This document shows positions 50,169 through 58,743 of a DNA stretch of 64,000 bases, in pieces; position 1 is the stretch's first letter, and each line of letters opens with the position of its first letter. Origin of the DNA: Phycicoccus avicenniae_A (lineage in GTDB: Bacteria > Actinomycetota > Actinomycetes > Actinomycetales > Dermatophilaceae); contig NZ_JBNVZV010000019.1 of NCBI RefSeq assembly GCF_050496545.1, positions 23,024 through 87,023 on the forward strand, written 5' to 3'. Position numbers and translations under genes: made by a program. Under the pieces are notes generated by a model that saw only the letters and a program-made list of their open reading frames with translations, made no database searches and was not told where the DNA came from.

Positions 50169-51053
50169 GTGACCAACCGCCTCACCACCCTCCTCGCCGG
50201 GCGCCCGGCCGTCTTCGACGGCGGCTACGGCTGGCTGCTCCAGGAGCGCGGCCTGCCGATGGGCGAGTGCGCCGAGTCGTGGAACCTCGAGAACCCGGAG
50301 GCCGTCGCGGCGCTCCACGACGAGTACGCCTCCGCCGGAGCGGTGCTCGTCACCACCAACACCTTCGGCGCCACCGAGCCGCGGCTCGCACAGCACGGGC
50401 TGTCCGGGCGGGCCACGGAGGTCAACCACGCCGGCGCCGCCGTCACCCGCACCGTGGCCGACCGGCACGGGGCGCTCGTGGCCGGCGACATCGGCCCCAC
50501 GGGCGAGCTGCTCGAGCCGCTCGGCACCCTCACGCCCGAGGCCGCCACCGCGCTGTTCGCCGACCAGGTGCGTGGGCTCCGCGACGGCGGAGCCGACCTC
50601 CTCCTCGTCGAGACGATGAGCGACCTCGCCGAGGCCCGCGCGGCCGTGGCCGCCGCCCGCGAGGTCGCCCCGGAGCTGCCGCTGGTCGTCACGCTCTCCT
50701 TCGACACGAACCTGCGCACGATGATGGGCGTCGACCCGGTGGGCGCGCTGCGCACCCTGGCCGAGGACGGTGTCGACGCCGTGGGCGCGAACTGCGGGCG
50801 CGGACCCGACGAGATGCGCACCATCGCCGAGCAGCTCGCCGCGGCCCGGCCCGACGGCCTCCTCCTCGTCGCCCAGTCCAACGCGGGCCTGCCCGAGCTG
50901 GACGGAGACCGGTTCGTCTACACCGTGGGTCCGGAGGCGATGGCCGAGCACGCCCTCGAGCTGCGTGGGCTCGGGGTCGACGTCATCGGCGCGTGCTGCG
51001 GCTCCTCGCCCGAGCACACCCGCGCGATGGCCGCCGCCCTCGCCACCGGGTAG
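50169..51053 (+). CDS. Homocysteine S-methyltransferase family protein
   Basis: A 294-residue zinc-dependent methyltransferase domain like the first module of MetH or the MmuM/BHMT enzymes. 'AVFDGGYGWLLQERG' is the N-terminal motif (normally DGAMGT). The zinc cysteines are in 'VGANCGRGPDEM' and 'VIGACCGSSPEHTRAM'. It takes a methyl group from a donor such as S-methylmethionine, betaine or a methyl-corrinoid to make methionine; which donor is open, since no folate or B12 domain is attached. GTG at 50169 is the first suitable start after the MTHFR-like gene. Its stop is 9 bp from the converging DUF2207 gene. Confidence 0.9.
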   Translation: MTNRLTTLLAGRPAVFDGGYGWLLQERGLPMGECAESWNLENPEAVAALHDEYASAGAVLVTTNTFGATEPRLAQHGLSGRATEVNHAGAAVTRTVADRHGALVAGDIGPTGELLEPLGTLTPEAATALFADQVRGLRDGGADLLLVETMSDLAEARAAVAAAREVAPELPLVVTLSFDTNLRTMMGVDPVGALRTLAEDGVDAVGANCGRGPDEMRTIAEQLAAARPDGLLLVAQSNAGLPELDGDRFVYTVGPEAMAEHALELRGLGVDVIGACCGSSPEHTRAMAAALATG

Positions 51054-51062
51054 CCGACCGGC

Positions 51063-52247
51063 TCAGAAGTCGAGGCAGCCGACGTCGCAGCCGTCGAGGC
51101 ACCCGTCACCCGGGACCAGGTCGCCGACCCCCTCCGCCAGGTCGCCGAGGGCCGACCCCAGTCCCTCGAAGCCCTCCAGCAGCGCCGAGAACGCGTCGTC
51201 GGGCACCAGGTCGGCGAGGTCCCCCACGTCCAGGCCCCCGGTGAGGTCGACCAGCCCGGTGACGAGGTCGAACACGCCGGGGTCGAGGGCCGCGTCGACG
51301 GCCAGCTCCAGGGCGGCCTCGGCCCCCTCGGCGATCCGGGCGGCCCGCAGCGCCTCGGCGAGCACCCCGGCGACGTGCCCGGCGAGCCCGAAGGCCACGG
51401 CGTACGGCAGCATCGCGCGGACCTCGCCGGCCAGCTCCTCGTACCGGAGCCGGCCCGCCTCCGCGGTCGCGAGGTACTTCTCGTAGCCGAGGGCCTGGAT
51501 GCGGGCTGCCGAACCCTCGGCGGTCCGGGGCGTGCGTCCTCGTCCGAGCCGCAGGAGGAGCGCTCCCCCGAGCCCCAGCCCGACGCCGAGCGGCACCCAG
51601 CGCACGTGGTCGTCCGCGATGCCGGAGGCGACGCCGGCCACTGCCGCCCCGACGACGAGGAGCAGGCCGAGGGCCGCCACCCGGCCGTTGCGCGAGCGCG
51701 GGTGGCGGGTGTACCAACGTCGGTCGACGACGGCCCGGTAGACCGCGATCTCCGCCTCCCGCCAGCGGTGGGCCACCTCGGCCCGGCGCAGCTCGCCCAG
51801 GCGCACGGACGTGGAGCCGCCGAGCAGGGCGTCGAGCAGCACCCGCTCGTGCTCGGCGAGCGGCTCGGGGCCGGGCTCGCGCGTGACCCGCCAGTCCTCG
51901 CCCTCGCGCTCGAGCCGCACCGCGCCCCGCAGGGCGAGGTCGACCAGCGTGGCCGTCAGGTCGCGGCCGTGGACCACGCCGTCGACGACGGTGCCGGACA
52001 GCGCGGGCGTCGAGCCGTCCGGCGGGTGGAACCGGGGCGCCACGCTGCCCGCCCACTCGACGCCCCGACGCACGCGGGCGGTGCCGGTGCCGGACCCGAG
52101 CCCGGGCACCTCGCCGGGGGTGACGCCGGTGAAGACCTCGTCCCGCCGGCGCCACCGGAACACGAGCAGGGTGAGGACGGCGGCCACGAGGGGAACGAGC
52201 CCTCCGGCCAGCTCGACGAGGGTGACTCCGAACGGCACGGAGGACAC
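51063..52247 (-). CDS. DUF2207-like membrane protein, short form
   Basis: A protein of about 394 residues. One helix is at the N-terminus ('LVELAGGLVPLVAAVLTLLVFRWRRR'). A cytoplasmic winged-helix-like segment follows ('GRDLTATLVDLALRGAVRLEREGEDWRVT'), then two more helices near 'AALGLLLVVGAAVAGVASG' and 'WVPLGVGLGLGGALLLRLG', and a long helical C-terminus with four cysteines ('GCLDGCDVGCLDF'). Known DUF2207 proteins begin with a signal peptide and a large outer domain, which is missing here. GTG at 52247 is 2 bp after the DUF1638 stop; GTG at 52238 is the alternative. Its relation to the methyltransferase operon is only positional. Confidence 0.75.
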   Translation of the reverse strand: MSSVPFGVTLVELAGGLVPLVAAVLTLLVFRWRRRDEVFTGVTPGEVPGLGSGTGTARVRRGVEWAGSVAPRFHPPDGSTPALSGTVVDGVVHGRDLTATLVDLALRGAVRLEREGEDWRVTREPGPEPLAEHERVLLDALLGGSTSVRLGELRRAEVAHRWREAEIAVYRAVVDRRWYTRHPRSRNGRVAALGLLLVVGAAVAGVASGIADDHVRWVPLGVGLGLGGALLLRLGRGRTPRTAEGSAARIQALGYEKYLATAEAGRLRYEELAGEVRAMLPYAVAFGLAGHVAGVLAEALRAARIAEGAEAALELAVDAALDPGVFDLVTGLVDLTGGLDVGDLADLVPDDAFSALLEGFEGLGSALGDLAEGVGDLVPGDGCLDGCDVGCLDF

Positions 52248-52248
52248 C

Positions 52249-52845
52249 CTAGGGTCGCGGCGCCACCACCGCAGCGAGGGCGCGCTCGAGGCCGCCGGTC
52301 CCGGTGGTCCGCACCTGGAGGGGCAGGCCGATGCGGTCCGCCGCCTCCTGGGCCAGGGCACGCAGCTCGGCCCGCTCGTCCTCGTCGGTCGTCTGCACCA
52401 GCCAGACGACGCGGGTGTAGTGGCGGAAGTAGTCGTCGCGCAGCTCGGGGTGGCGGTCGAGCCCCAGCTCGTGGACCACGGTGCGGGAGAACGACCTCAC
52501 GAGGAAGTCGGTGAGCAGGTACGTGCCCGGCTCGTCGTCGGTGAGTCGCTCGACGGGCCGCGGGCCGGCGAAGAGGTCGTAGCAGTGCAGGCCGGGCAGC
52601 CGCTCGACCCCGAGCCGCTCGCAGACCTCGTCGAGCGCACCGTAGGTGCCGCAGTCGGCGTACCCGACGGCGACGCGGTCGTAATCGTCCCGCAGCCGCA
52701 GGACGAGGTCCTCGACGGCACCGGCGATGCGTTCGGGGCGGTTGTGCAGCAACGGGTTCAGCGGGTGCACGTCGACCGGCCACCCGTTGCGGTCGACCGC
52801 CTCGGCGGCGGGCTGGGCGATCGCCCCGCACGCGACGAGGGCCAC
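52249..52845 (-). CDS. DUF1638 domain protein
   Basis: A 198-residue protein of the DUF1638 family: 'VALVACGAIAQPAAEAVDRNGWPVDVHPLNPLLHNRPERI', 'VAVGYADCGTYGALDEVCERLGVERLPGLHCYDLFAG' and 'YLLTDFLVRSF'. Conserved cysteines and histidines could bind a metal. These genes sit beside MttB-type methyltransferases and corrinoid proteins in many bacteria, and some labs suspect a role in corrinoid or quaternary-amine metabolism, but no activity is established that I can name. The GTG at 52845 gives the usual 'VALVACGAI' start. It is 19 bp after the reactivase gene on the same strand. Confidence 0.88.
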   Translation of the reverse strand: MALVACGAIAQPAAEAVDRNGWPVDVHPLNPLLHNRPERIAGAVEDLVLRLRDDYDRVAVGYADCGTYGALDEVCERLGVERLPGLHCYDLFAGPRPVERLTDDEPGTYLLTDFLVRSFSRTVVHELGLDRHPELRDDYFRHYTRVVWLVQTTDEDERAELRALAQEAADRIGLPLQVRTTGTGGLERALAAVVAPRP

Positions 52846-52864
52846 CCGGCCCGGCGCCCCGCGC

Positions 52865-54835
52865 TCAGACGGGGAAGGCGAGCTGGTCGACGAAGCGGTC
52901 GTTGAAGTCGGGACGGTCCGAGAGCTCGACATAGGCCACCTCCTCGAGCAGCGCGTCGGCGCCGGCCCGCTCGCGCGCCGACAGCAGCACCATCTTCGCG
53001 CCCTCCCCCGCGACGTTGCCCGCGGAGACGATGCGCAGCACCGAGAGCTTCGGCACCAGCCCGATGCGGACCGCCGACGCCGGCGAGAGGTAGGAGCCGA
53101 ACGACCCGGCCAGCAGCACCTGCTGCACCTCGGAGGCCTCGAGCCCGAGCTCCTCCAGCAGCAGGGTCCAGCCGGTGGAGATCGCCGCCTTGGCGAACTG
53201 GAGCTCGCGGACGTCCCGCTGGGACAGGTACACCGACTCGACCGCGGGGGCATCGGGGGTCGGCCGGTGCAGGACGAACACCCGCTCGCCGTCCCGCACG
53301 GTCGTGAGCCGGTCGGCGAGGGCCGGGGCGACCTCGGCCGCGACCTCCTCGGGCACGAACCGGCCGGAGGCGTCGAGCAGACCCACCCGGGCGAGCTCGG
53401 CGACGGCGTCGACCAGCCCCGAGCCGCACAACCCCCGCGCCTCGACGTCACCGATGACGCCCAACGTCACTGCGGCGGAGGGATCCTCGGTGCGCGGGTC
53501 GAGGCGGATCACCTCGATGGCGCCGTCGGCGGCACGCATCCCGCAGCGGATCGCGCCGCCCTCGAAGGCCGGCCCGGCCGGCGCCGCCGTCGTGACGATC
53601 CGCTCGCCGTCGGTCAGGGCGATCTCGCAGTTGGTCCCGACGTCGACGAACAGCCGCACCCGCTTGTCGCGGTCCAGGCCGCTGGCCAGCATCCCGGCCA
53701 CGATGTCGCCGCCGACGTAGGCACCGAGCGCCGGGAAGACGACGGCGCGCGCCCCCGGGTGCAGGGTCAGCCCGAGGTCGCTCGCGCGCAGCACCGGCCA
53801 GTCGGCGGTCACCTGGATGAACGGCGCGACCCCGAGCGGCTCGGGGTCGACGCCGAGCAGCAGCGCGGTCATCGTGGCGTTGCCCGCGAGGGCCACCTCG
53901 TACACCTCGGCCGGGTCGACCCCGCCCTCCTCGCACACCTCACCGGCGAGCTCGGCCAGGGTCTCGCGGGCCAGCGTGGTCAGCCGCTGCAGCGCGTCGG
54001 GGTCCATCATCGTCGCGCTGATGCGGGTGATGACGTCTCCGCCGAAGGGCTGCTGCTTGTTGAGGATGCTCGCCACCGCGACGGGCGTGCCGGTCTCGAG
54101 GTCGAGCAGCGTGGCCACGACGGTCGTGGTCCCGAGGTCGTAGGCGATGGCGTGACGGCGCCCGGTGGTGTCGCCCGGCTCGACGTCGACGAGCACCTCG
54201 TCCACCACGACCGCCGTCACCTTGAAGTCGCTCTCCCGCAACACCTTCGGGAGCCGGCGCAGGGCGTGGAGGTCGGGCTCGAGGGTGAGGTCGTCGACGG
54301 CCTCACGGAGCCGGGCGAGGTCGGTGCGCTGGTCGGCGAGGGTCGGCTCGGTCAGCTCGACGTACCGCTTCTGCACGGCCGGCCGGAGGATCACCTGCCG
54401 CCCGACACCCACCGTCGAGGCCTTGGGCCTCGTGACCAGCGGCGGCACCTCGACCGACAGGTCGTGCACCGCCTTGACGAGGCAGGCCAGCCGCCAGCCA
54501 CCGGAGAGCTGCTCGTCGGTGAAGGTGCGCCGGTCGTGCCGGGTGACCGGCGACGTCCCTCGCGTCAGCCGCACGAGGCACTTGCGGCAGGTGCCGTGCC
54601 CGCCGCAGGTCGAGTCGACGGCGATGCCGTTCCACGAAGCGGCGTCGAACACCGAGACGCCCGGCGGCACCCGGACGGTGCGCTCGGCCGGGCTGAAGGA
54701 CAACGTGACCCGGCCGGTGCCCTCCGGCACCTCCTCGCCCTCGCCGACCGACGGCGGCGGCTCGAGCAGGCCCTCGCGGCGCAGCCCCTCGACGACGTCC
54801 TCGAACGGCTGGCCCGGCCCCCGGTCCCCGCTCAC
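52865..54835 (-). CDS. RamA-like ferredoxin-ASKHA corrinoid reactivator
   Basis: A 656-residue ATP-dependent activator that returns oxidised cob(II)alamin of the corrinoid protein to active Co(I). The N-terminal 2Fe-2S ferredoxin domain has Cys77, Cys83, Cys86 and Cys118 ('STCGGHGTCRKCLVRL', 'WRLACLV'). A linker domain follows, then an ASKHA ATPase fold (DUF4445): 'AIAYDLGTTTVVATLLDLETGTPVA', 'LFVDVGTNCEIALTDGERIV' and 'LLAGSFGSYLSP'. It starts with GTG overlapping the upstream gene stop by 4 bp. Its presence strongly supports a working corrinoid methyltransferase system here. Confidence 0.93.
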   Translation of the reverse strand: MSGDRGPGQPFEDVVEGLRREGLLEPPPSVGEGEEVPEGTGRVTLSFSPAERTVRVPPGVSVFDAASWNGIAVDSTCGGHGTCRKCLVRLTRGTSPVTRHDRRTFTDEQLSGGWRLACLVKAVHDLSVEVPPLVTRPKASTVGVGRQVILRPAVQKRYVELTEPTLADQRTDLARLREAVDDLTLEPDLHALRRLPKVLRESDFKVTAVVVDEVLVDVEPGDTTGRRHAIAYDLGTTTVVATLLDLETGTPVAVASILNKQQPFGGDVITRISATMMDPDALQRLTTLARETLAELAGEVCEEGGVDPAEVYEVALAGNATMTALLLGVDPEPLGVAPFIQVTADWPVLRASDLGLTLHPGARAVVFPALGAYVGGDIVAGMLASGLDRDKRVRLFVDVGTNCEIALTDGERIVTTAAPAGPAFEGGAIRCGMRAADGAIEVIRLDPRTEDPSAAVTLGVIGDVEARGLCGSGLVDAVAELARVGLLDASGRFVPEEVAAEVAPALADRLTTVRDGERVFVLHRPTPDAPAVESVYLSQRDVRELQFAKAAISTGWTLLLEELGLEASEVQQVLLAGSFGSYLSPASAVRIGLVPKLSVLRIVSAGNVAGEGAKMVLLSARERAGADALLEEVAYVELSDRPDFNDRFVDQLAFPV

Positions 54836-55722
54836 GCGGTCCCGGCCGCGGCCTCCGCCGCCTGGCGGGCCCGGTGGGCCGCGATCCACGACATGCCCCA
54901 CTCGTCGTTGCCGAGCAGGAGGTCGGCGGCGCGCACGGCGTCGACGATCTGCGGGGTGCGGGCGTCCATGATCGCGCTCGTCATCCCGGCCGACATCGCG
55001 AGCGGCAGCCACGCGGCGTTGAGCGCGTGCCGCCCGGGCATCCCGAAGCTGACGTTCGACGCGCCGCACGTGGTGTTCAGGCCCCAGCGCTCACGGATGC
55101 CGCGGATGACCTCGAGGGTCGTGCGACCGACGGTGGAGTCGGCGCCGATGGGCATCGCGAGGGGGTCGATGACGATGTCCTCGATCGCGATGCCGTACTC
55201 CTCGGTGGCCACCCGGACGATCTTCTCGGTGAGGGCCAGGCGCTTCTCGGCCTCCATCGGGATCTCGTCCTCGTCGTTCGGCAACGCGACGATCGCGGCG
55301 TCGTACTTCTTGACCAGCGGGAGGATGGCGGCCATCCGGTCGTCCTCGGCGGTGATCGAGTTCACCAGTGCCCGACCCTGGTACACCGACAGGCCGGCCT
55401 CGAGCGCCTCGACGACCGAGGAGTCGATGCAGATCGGCAGGTCGGTCAGGCCCTGCACCATCTGGATGGCCTTGACGAGCAGCTCGGCCTCGTCGGTGAG
55501 GGGCACGCCCATGTTGATGTCGAGGACGTCGGCGCCGCCGGCCACCTGGGCCGCGACGTCCTTGGCGATGATCGACAGGTCGCCCTCGCGCAGCGCGGCC
55601 TGGAGGACCGGGCGCCCGGTGGGGTTGATCCGCTCGCCGATGACGCAGAAGGGCTTGTCGGCCCCGATGACGACCTCCTTGGTCGCCGACCGGAGGACGG
55701 TGTGCCGCAGGGGGGCGCTCAT
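54832..55722 (-). CDS. Methyltetrahydrofolate:corrinoid methyltransferase (MtgA/AcsE type)
   Basis: A 296-residue pterin-binding TIM barrel related to dihydropteroate synthase. 'CVIGERINPTGRPVLQAAL' at the start and 'ADVLDINMGVPLTDEAELLVKAIQMVQ' are the pterin motifs. 'ICIDSSVVEALEAGL' and 'DIVIDPLAMPIG' follow, with 'CGASNVSFGMPGRHALNAAWL' near the end. It moves a methyl group between methyl-corrinoid and tetrahydrofolate. In glycine betaine degradation this type (MtgA) makes methyl-THF. ATG at 55722 overlaps the corrinoid protein stop by 4 bp. Not a folate-synthesis DHPS: the pABA-binding residues are not clear and the partners are corrinoid proteins. Confidence 0.92.
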   Translation of the reverse strand: MSAPLRHTVLRSATKEVVIGADKPFCVIGERINPTGRPVLQAALREGDLSIIAKDVAAQVAGGADVLDINMGVPLTDEAELLVKAIQMVQGLTDLPICIDSSVVEALEAGLSVYQGRALVNSITAEDDRMAAILPLVKKYDAAIVALPNDEDEIPMEAEKRLALTEKIVRVATEEYGIAIEDIVIDPLAMPIGADSTVGRTTLEVIRGIRERWGLNTTCGASNVSFGMPGRHALNAAWLPLAMSAGMTSAIMDARTPQIVDAVRAADLLLGNDEWGMSWIAAHRARQAAEAAAGTA

Positions 55723-56384
55723 GCGAGGACCGTCGCGCGGCGCTCCTGGAGCAGGGCCTTGGCCCGCTTGACCGTGGCCGAGGCGTCGGCCGCGTAGCCG
55801 TCGGCCCCCACCGCGTCGGCGTACTCCTGGGTGACCGGCGCGCCGCCGACCATGACGATGACGGAGTCGCGCATGCCGGCCTTCTCGAGGGCGTTGATGT
55901 TGGCCTTGAACATCGGCATGGTCGTCGTGAGGAAGGCCGAGAAGCCGACGATGTCGGGCTGGTGCTCGTCGATGGCGGCGACGAACTTCTCGGGGGCCAC
56001 CTGGACGCCGAGGTCGATCACCTCGAAGCCGGCGCCCTCGAGCATGATGTTGACGAGGTTCTTCCCGATGTCGTGCACGTCGCCCTTGACGGTGCCCATG
56101 AGGAACTTCCCGATGGTCTGCACGCCGGTGTCGGCGAGCAGCGGGCGCAGCACCTCCATCGAGCCGGCCATCGCGCGGCCGGCGATGAGCATCTCGGGGA
56201 CGAAGAAGTCACCGCGCTCGAAGCGCGCCCCGACCTCCTCGAGCGCCGGGATCAGCGCGTCGAAGAGCAGGTCGCCCGGCGGCATGTCCATCGACAGGGC
56301 CTGGTGGGTGAGGTCGAGGACCGCCGGGCCGTTGCCGACGAGCGTCTCGTCGTACAGGCCCTTGAGGATGTCGTCGGGGGTCAT
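55719..56384 (-). CDS. Corrinoid (B12-binding) methyl carrier protein (MtgC/MtbC type)
   Basis: A 221-residue methyl-carrying protein. A helical cap domain is at residues 1-85 ('ALEEVGARFERGDFFVPEMLIAGRAMAG'), then the Rossmann B12 domain with the cobalt-binding His in 'KGDVHDIGKNLV' (His104), 'GFSAFLTTTM' and 'VMVGGAPVTQEYADAVGADGYAADA'. These three motifs together are diagnostic of base-off/His-on corrinoid proteins. It would receive the methyl from the MttB-type enzyme and pass it to the MtgA-type enzyme. It overlaps both neighbours by 4 bp. Confidence 0.94.
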   Translation of the reverse strand: MTPDDILKGLYDETLVGNGPAVLDLTHQALSMDMPPGDLLFDALIPALEEVGARFERGDFFVPEMLIAGRAMAGSMEVLRPLLADTGVQTIGKFLMGTVKGDVHDIGKNLVNIMLEGAGFEVIDLGVQVAPEKFVAAIDEHQPDIVGFSAFLTTTMPMFKANINALEKAGMRDSVIVMVGGAPVTQEYADAVGADGYAADASATVKRAKALLQERRATVLA

Positions 56385-57148
56385 GCCGCACCTTCCTGTG
56401 GGTGGTTCTCGAGGCGAGCGGAGAGCGCCGCGGCCTGGGTGGCGACGAGCGCGCCGGTCGACGGGATCTGGTCGGAGAGACGGGAGGTCGGTCCGGAGAT
56501 GCCGAGCGCGGCGACGACGGCTCCGCGGACGCGCACCGGCGCGGCGATGCCGGTGAGCCCCGGCTCGAGCTCGTCGACGGTGGCCGCCCAGCCCGCCCGC
56601 CGGATGCCCGGGAGCTGCTCGGCCAAGCGGTCGCCGGACGTGACGGAGGCCGGGGCGGGGGCGTCGAGGGCCCCGGTGGGGACGGGCAGCGCGCCGTACG
56701 CGTAGAGGACCTTCCCGAGGGCCGAGCAGTGCGCCGGGACGTCGGTACCCACCCAGTCGCGCGAGCCGAGGAAGTACGCGGCGTCGACCTGGGCCACCTG
56801 GACGACCGTGCCGCGCCGCGGCACCCCGAGGTTGACCGTCTCGCCGGTCTCCTCCCCGAGCGTGCGCATCGCCGGGCCGGCGGCGGCGACGAGCACCTCG
56901 TCGTCGGCGCGGCGGCTGGCGTAGAGGTCGAACAGCGGTCCGGGGGACCACGCCCCGGCCTCGTCGCGCGCGAGCAGCTCGGCCCGCTCGAGGGCACCGA
57001 GCAGCCGCTGCGCCGTGGAGCGGGCGAGGCCCGTGGACTCGGCGAGCGCCGGGGTGGCGACCGGCCCGTCGGAGCGGACGACGCGCGCCACGAGGTCGGC
57101 GGCCCGGTCGATCGACTGGGTGCCGGTGCTGGCGCTGGCGGGGCTCAC
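56381..57148 (-). CDS. IclR family regulator of the methyltransferase operon
   Basis: A 255-residue IclR protein. The N-terminal winged helix is at about residues 12-65 ('QSIDRAADLVARVVRSDGPVATPALAESTGLARSTAQRLLGALERAELLARD'). The C-terminal effector domain has 'GETVNLGVPRRGTVVQVAQVDAAYF', 'HCSALGKVLYA' and 'ELEPGLTGIAAPVRV'. It probably senses a quaternary amine or its product. The GTG at 57148 has AGGAG 9 bases before it. It is the first gene of the minus-strand operon iclR-corrinoid-methyltransferase-reactivator-DUF1638 and is divergent from the MttB-type gene, whose promoter overlaps an inverted repeat that it may bind. Confidence 0.92.
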   Translation of the reverse strand: MSPASASTGTQSIDRAADLVARVVRSDGPVATPALAESTGLARSTAQRLLGALERAELLARDEAGAWSPGPLFDLYASRRADDEVLVAAAGPAMRTLGEETGETVNLGVPRRGTVVQVAQVDAAYFLGSRDWVGTDVPAHCSALGKVLYAYGALPVPTGALDAPAPASVTSGDRLAEQLPGIRRAGWAATVDELEPGLTGIAAPVRVRGAVVAALGISGPTSRLSDQIPSTGALVATQAAALSARLENHPQEGAA

Positions 57149-57191
57149 GGCCGGGGTCTCCTGGGGCGGTCGGGGGCGCGGGTCGGGGTGC

Positions 57192-57233
57192 TCATGATGT
57201 GGGCCTTGCCGGTCCACATGATGAGGCTAGGAT
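57192..57233 (+). promoter_or_regulatory. Promoter of the MttB-type gene with overlapping inverted repeat
   Basis: TTGCCG (57206-57211) and TAGGAT (57228-57233), 16 bp apart, make a good promoter 47 bp before the ATG. An 11-bp inverted repeat with one mismatch, TCATGATGTGG (57192-57202) and CCACATGATGA (57214-57224), straddles the -35 box and enters the spacer. It is a likely operator for the divergent IclR protein. Confidence 0.65.
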
Positions 57234-57279
57234 GTGACCCCGCTCACCGTCAACGCTGTCCAGCCCCCGGAGGCCGCGC

Positions 57280-58719
57280 ATGTTCACGAACCGGATGCCG
57301 CGCTACGAGATCCTCTCGGCCGACGCGATGTCCCAGCTCGACGCCGGCTGGCGCCGCCTGGTCACCGAGATCGGCGTCGAGTTCATGAGCGAGCGCGCCC
57401 TCGAGCTGTTCCGGCAGGCCGGCCAGCGGGTCGAGGAGAACACCGTCTTCCTCGACCCCGAGTTCATGCTCGAGCAGGTGGCCAAGGCCCCGCGCGAGTT
57501 CGACGTCCAGGCCCGCAACGCCGAGCGCAGCATCCACATCGGTGGCGACTCGATGGCCTTCGGCGCGGTGTACGGCCCACCGTTCGTGCGCGAGGGCGAG
57601 ACCCGGCGCGACGGCACGATGGAGGACTACCGCAACTTCGCCCGTCTCGCACAGTCGTTCTCGGTCCTCGACTCCGCCGGTGGCGTGGTCTGCGAGCCCA
57701 ACGACACCCCGCTCGACTCGCGCCACCTCGACATGACCTACGCCCTCATGACGATCACCGACAAGGTGTTCATGGGCAACGTCGTCTCCGGCGAGAACGC
57801 CCGCGACGTCATCGCGATGTCCGAGATCCTCTTCGGCGGCCGCGAGGCGATCGAGAGGACGCCGACGTCGATCAGCCTCGTCAACTGCAACAGCCCGCTG
57901 CGCTGGGACGACCGGATGCTCGACGCGCTCTTCGAGTACGCCGCCGCCGCGCAGCCGGTCGTGCTCACCCCGTTCATCCTCATGGGCGCGATGTCGCCGG
58001 TCACCATCCCGGCCGCGCTCGTCCAGCAGATCGCCGAGGCGCTGTCGGGCATCACGCTGGCCCAGCTCATCCGCCCCGGCTGCCCGGTGATCTTCGGGTC
58101 CTTCCTGTCGAACATCGACATGCAGTCCGGCTCACCGACGTTCGGCACGCCGGAGTCCGGCATCGGCCTGCTGTGCACCGGCCAGATCGCCCGCCACTTC
58201 GGGCTGCCGTTCCGCACCGGCGGCGGGCTCACGTCCTCGCAGGTGCCGGACGCCCAGGCCGGCTACGAGGCGCTGATGACCCTGCTGCCGACCTTCCTCG
58301 CCGGCACCAACTGGGTGATGCACAGCGCCGGCTGGCTCGAGGGCGGGCTCGTCGCAGGCTTCGAGAAGTTCGTCATCGACTGCCAGATCGTCGAGATGCT
58401 CCAGCACGAGTTCACGCCCCTGGAGATCGACGAGGGGTCGCTCGGGTTCGACGCGCACCAGGAGGTCGGGCACGGCGGCCACTTCCTCGGCTCGATGCAC
58501 ACCATGGAGCGCTTCCGGACCTGCTTCTACCGGCCGTTCCTCAACTCGTCGGAGAACTACGAGCGGTGGATGCGGAACGGGGCGCAGGACACCGCGACCC
58601 GCGCCGCGGCGATCTGGCGCACGCGCCTCGAGGAGTACGAGCAGCCGGCCCTCGACGAGGCCGTCCGGGCCGAGCTCGAGGAGTACGTCGTGCGCCGGCG
58701 CCGCGAGCTCGGCGACTGA
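57280..58719 (+). CDS. MttB-family (trimethylamine methyltransferase-like) enzyme without pyrrolysine
   Basis: A 479-residue member of the MttB superfamily. The frame is open throughout, so unlike methanogen TMA methyltransferase there is no UAG pyrrolysine codon. Such non-Pyl members include MtgB, which demethylates glycine betaine to dimethylglycine with a corrinoid acceptor. Segments 'GGVVCEPNDTPLDSRHLDMTYALMTITDKVFMGNVVSGENARDVIAMSEILFGG' and 'TSISLVNCNSPLRWDDRMLDALFEYAAAAQPVVLTPFILMGAMSPVT' are family-like. GGAGG stands before the ATG. Next to a betaine-type importer, glycine betaine is the best guess for substrate; carnitine or proline betaine are alternatives. Confidence 0.9.
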   Translation: MFTNRMPRYEILSADAMSQLDAGWRRLVTEIGVEFMSERALELFRQAGQRVEENTVFLDPEFMLEQVAKAPREFDVQARNAERSIHIGGDSMAFGAVYGPPFVREGETRRDGTMEDYRNFARLAQSFSVLDSAGGVVCEPNDTPLDSRHLDMTYALMTITDKVFMGNVVSGENARDVIAMSEILFGGREAIERTPTSISLVNCNSPLRWDDRMLDALFEYAAAAQPVVLTPFILMGAMSPVTIPAALVQQIAEALSGITLAQLIRPGCPVIFGSFLSNIDMQSGSPTFGTPESGIGLLCTGQIARHFGLPFRTGGGLTSSQVPDAQAGYEALMTLLPTFLAGTNWVMHSAGWLEGGLVAGFEKFVIDCQIVEMLQHEFTPLEIDEGSLGFDAHQEVGHGGHFLGSMHTMERFRTCFYRPFLNSSENYERWMRNGAQDTATRAAAIWRTRLEEYEQPALDEAVRAELEEYVVRRRRELGD

Positions 58720-58743
58720 ACCCGGACGCCCCCGGCACCGGGG

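Noticed and set aside
57280..58719. Pyrrolysine-containing trimethylamine methyltransferase
   Set aside because: There is no in-frame TAG in the gene and no pyl genes are in the window; it belongs to the non-pyrrolysine MttB group.
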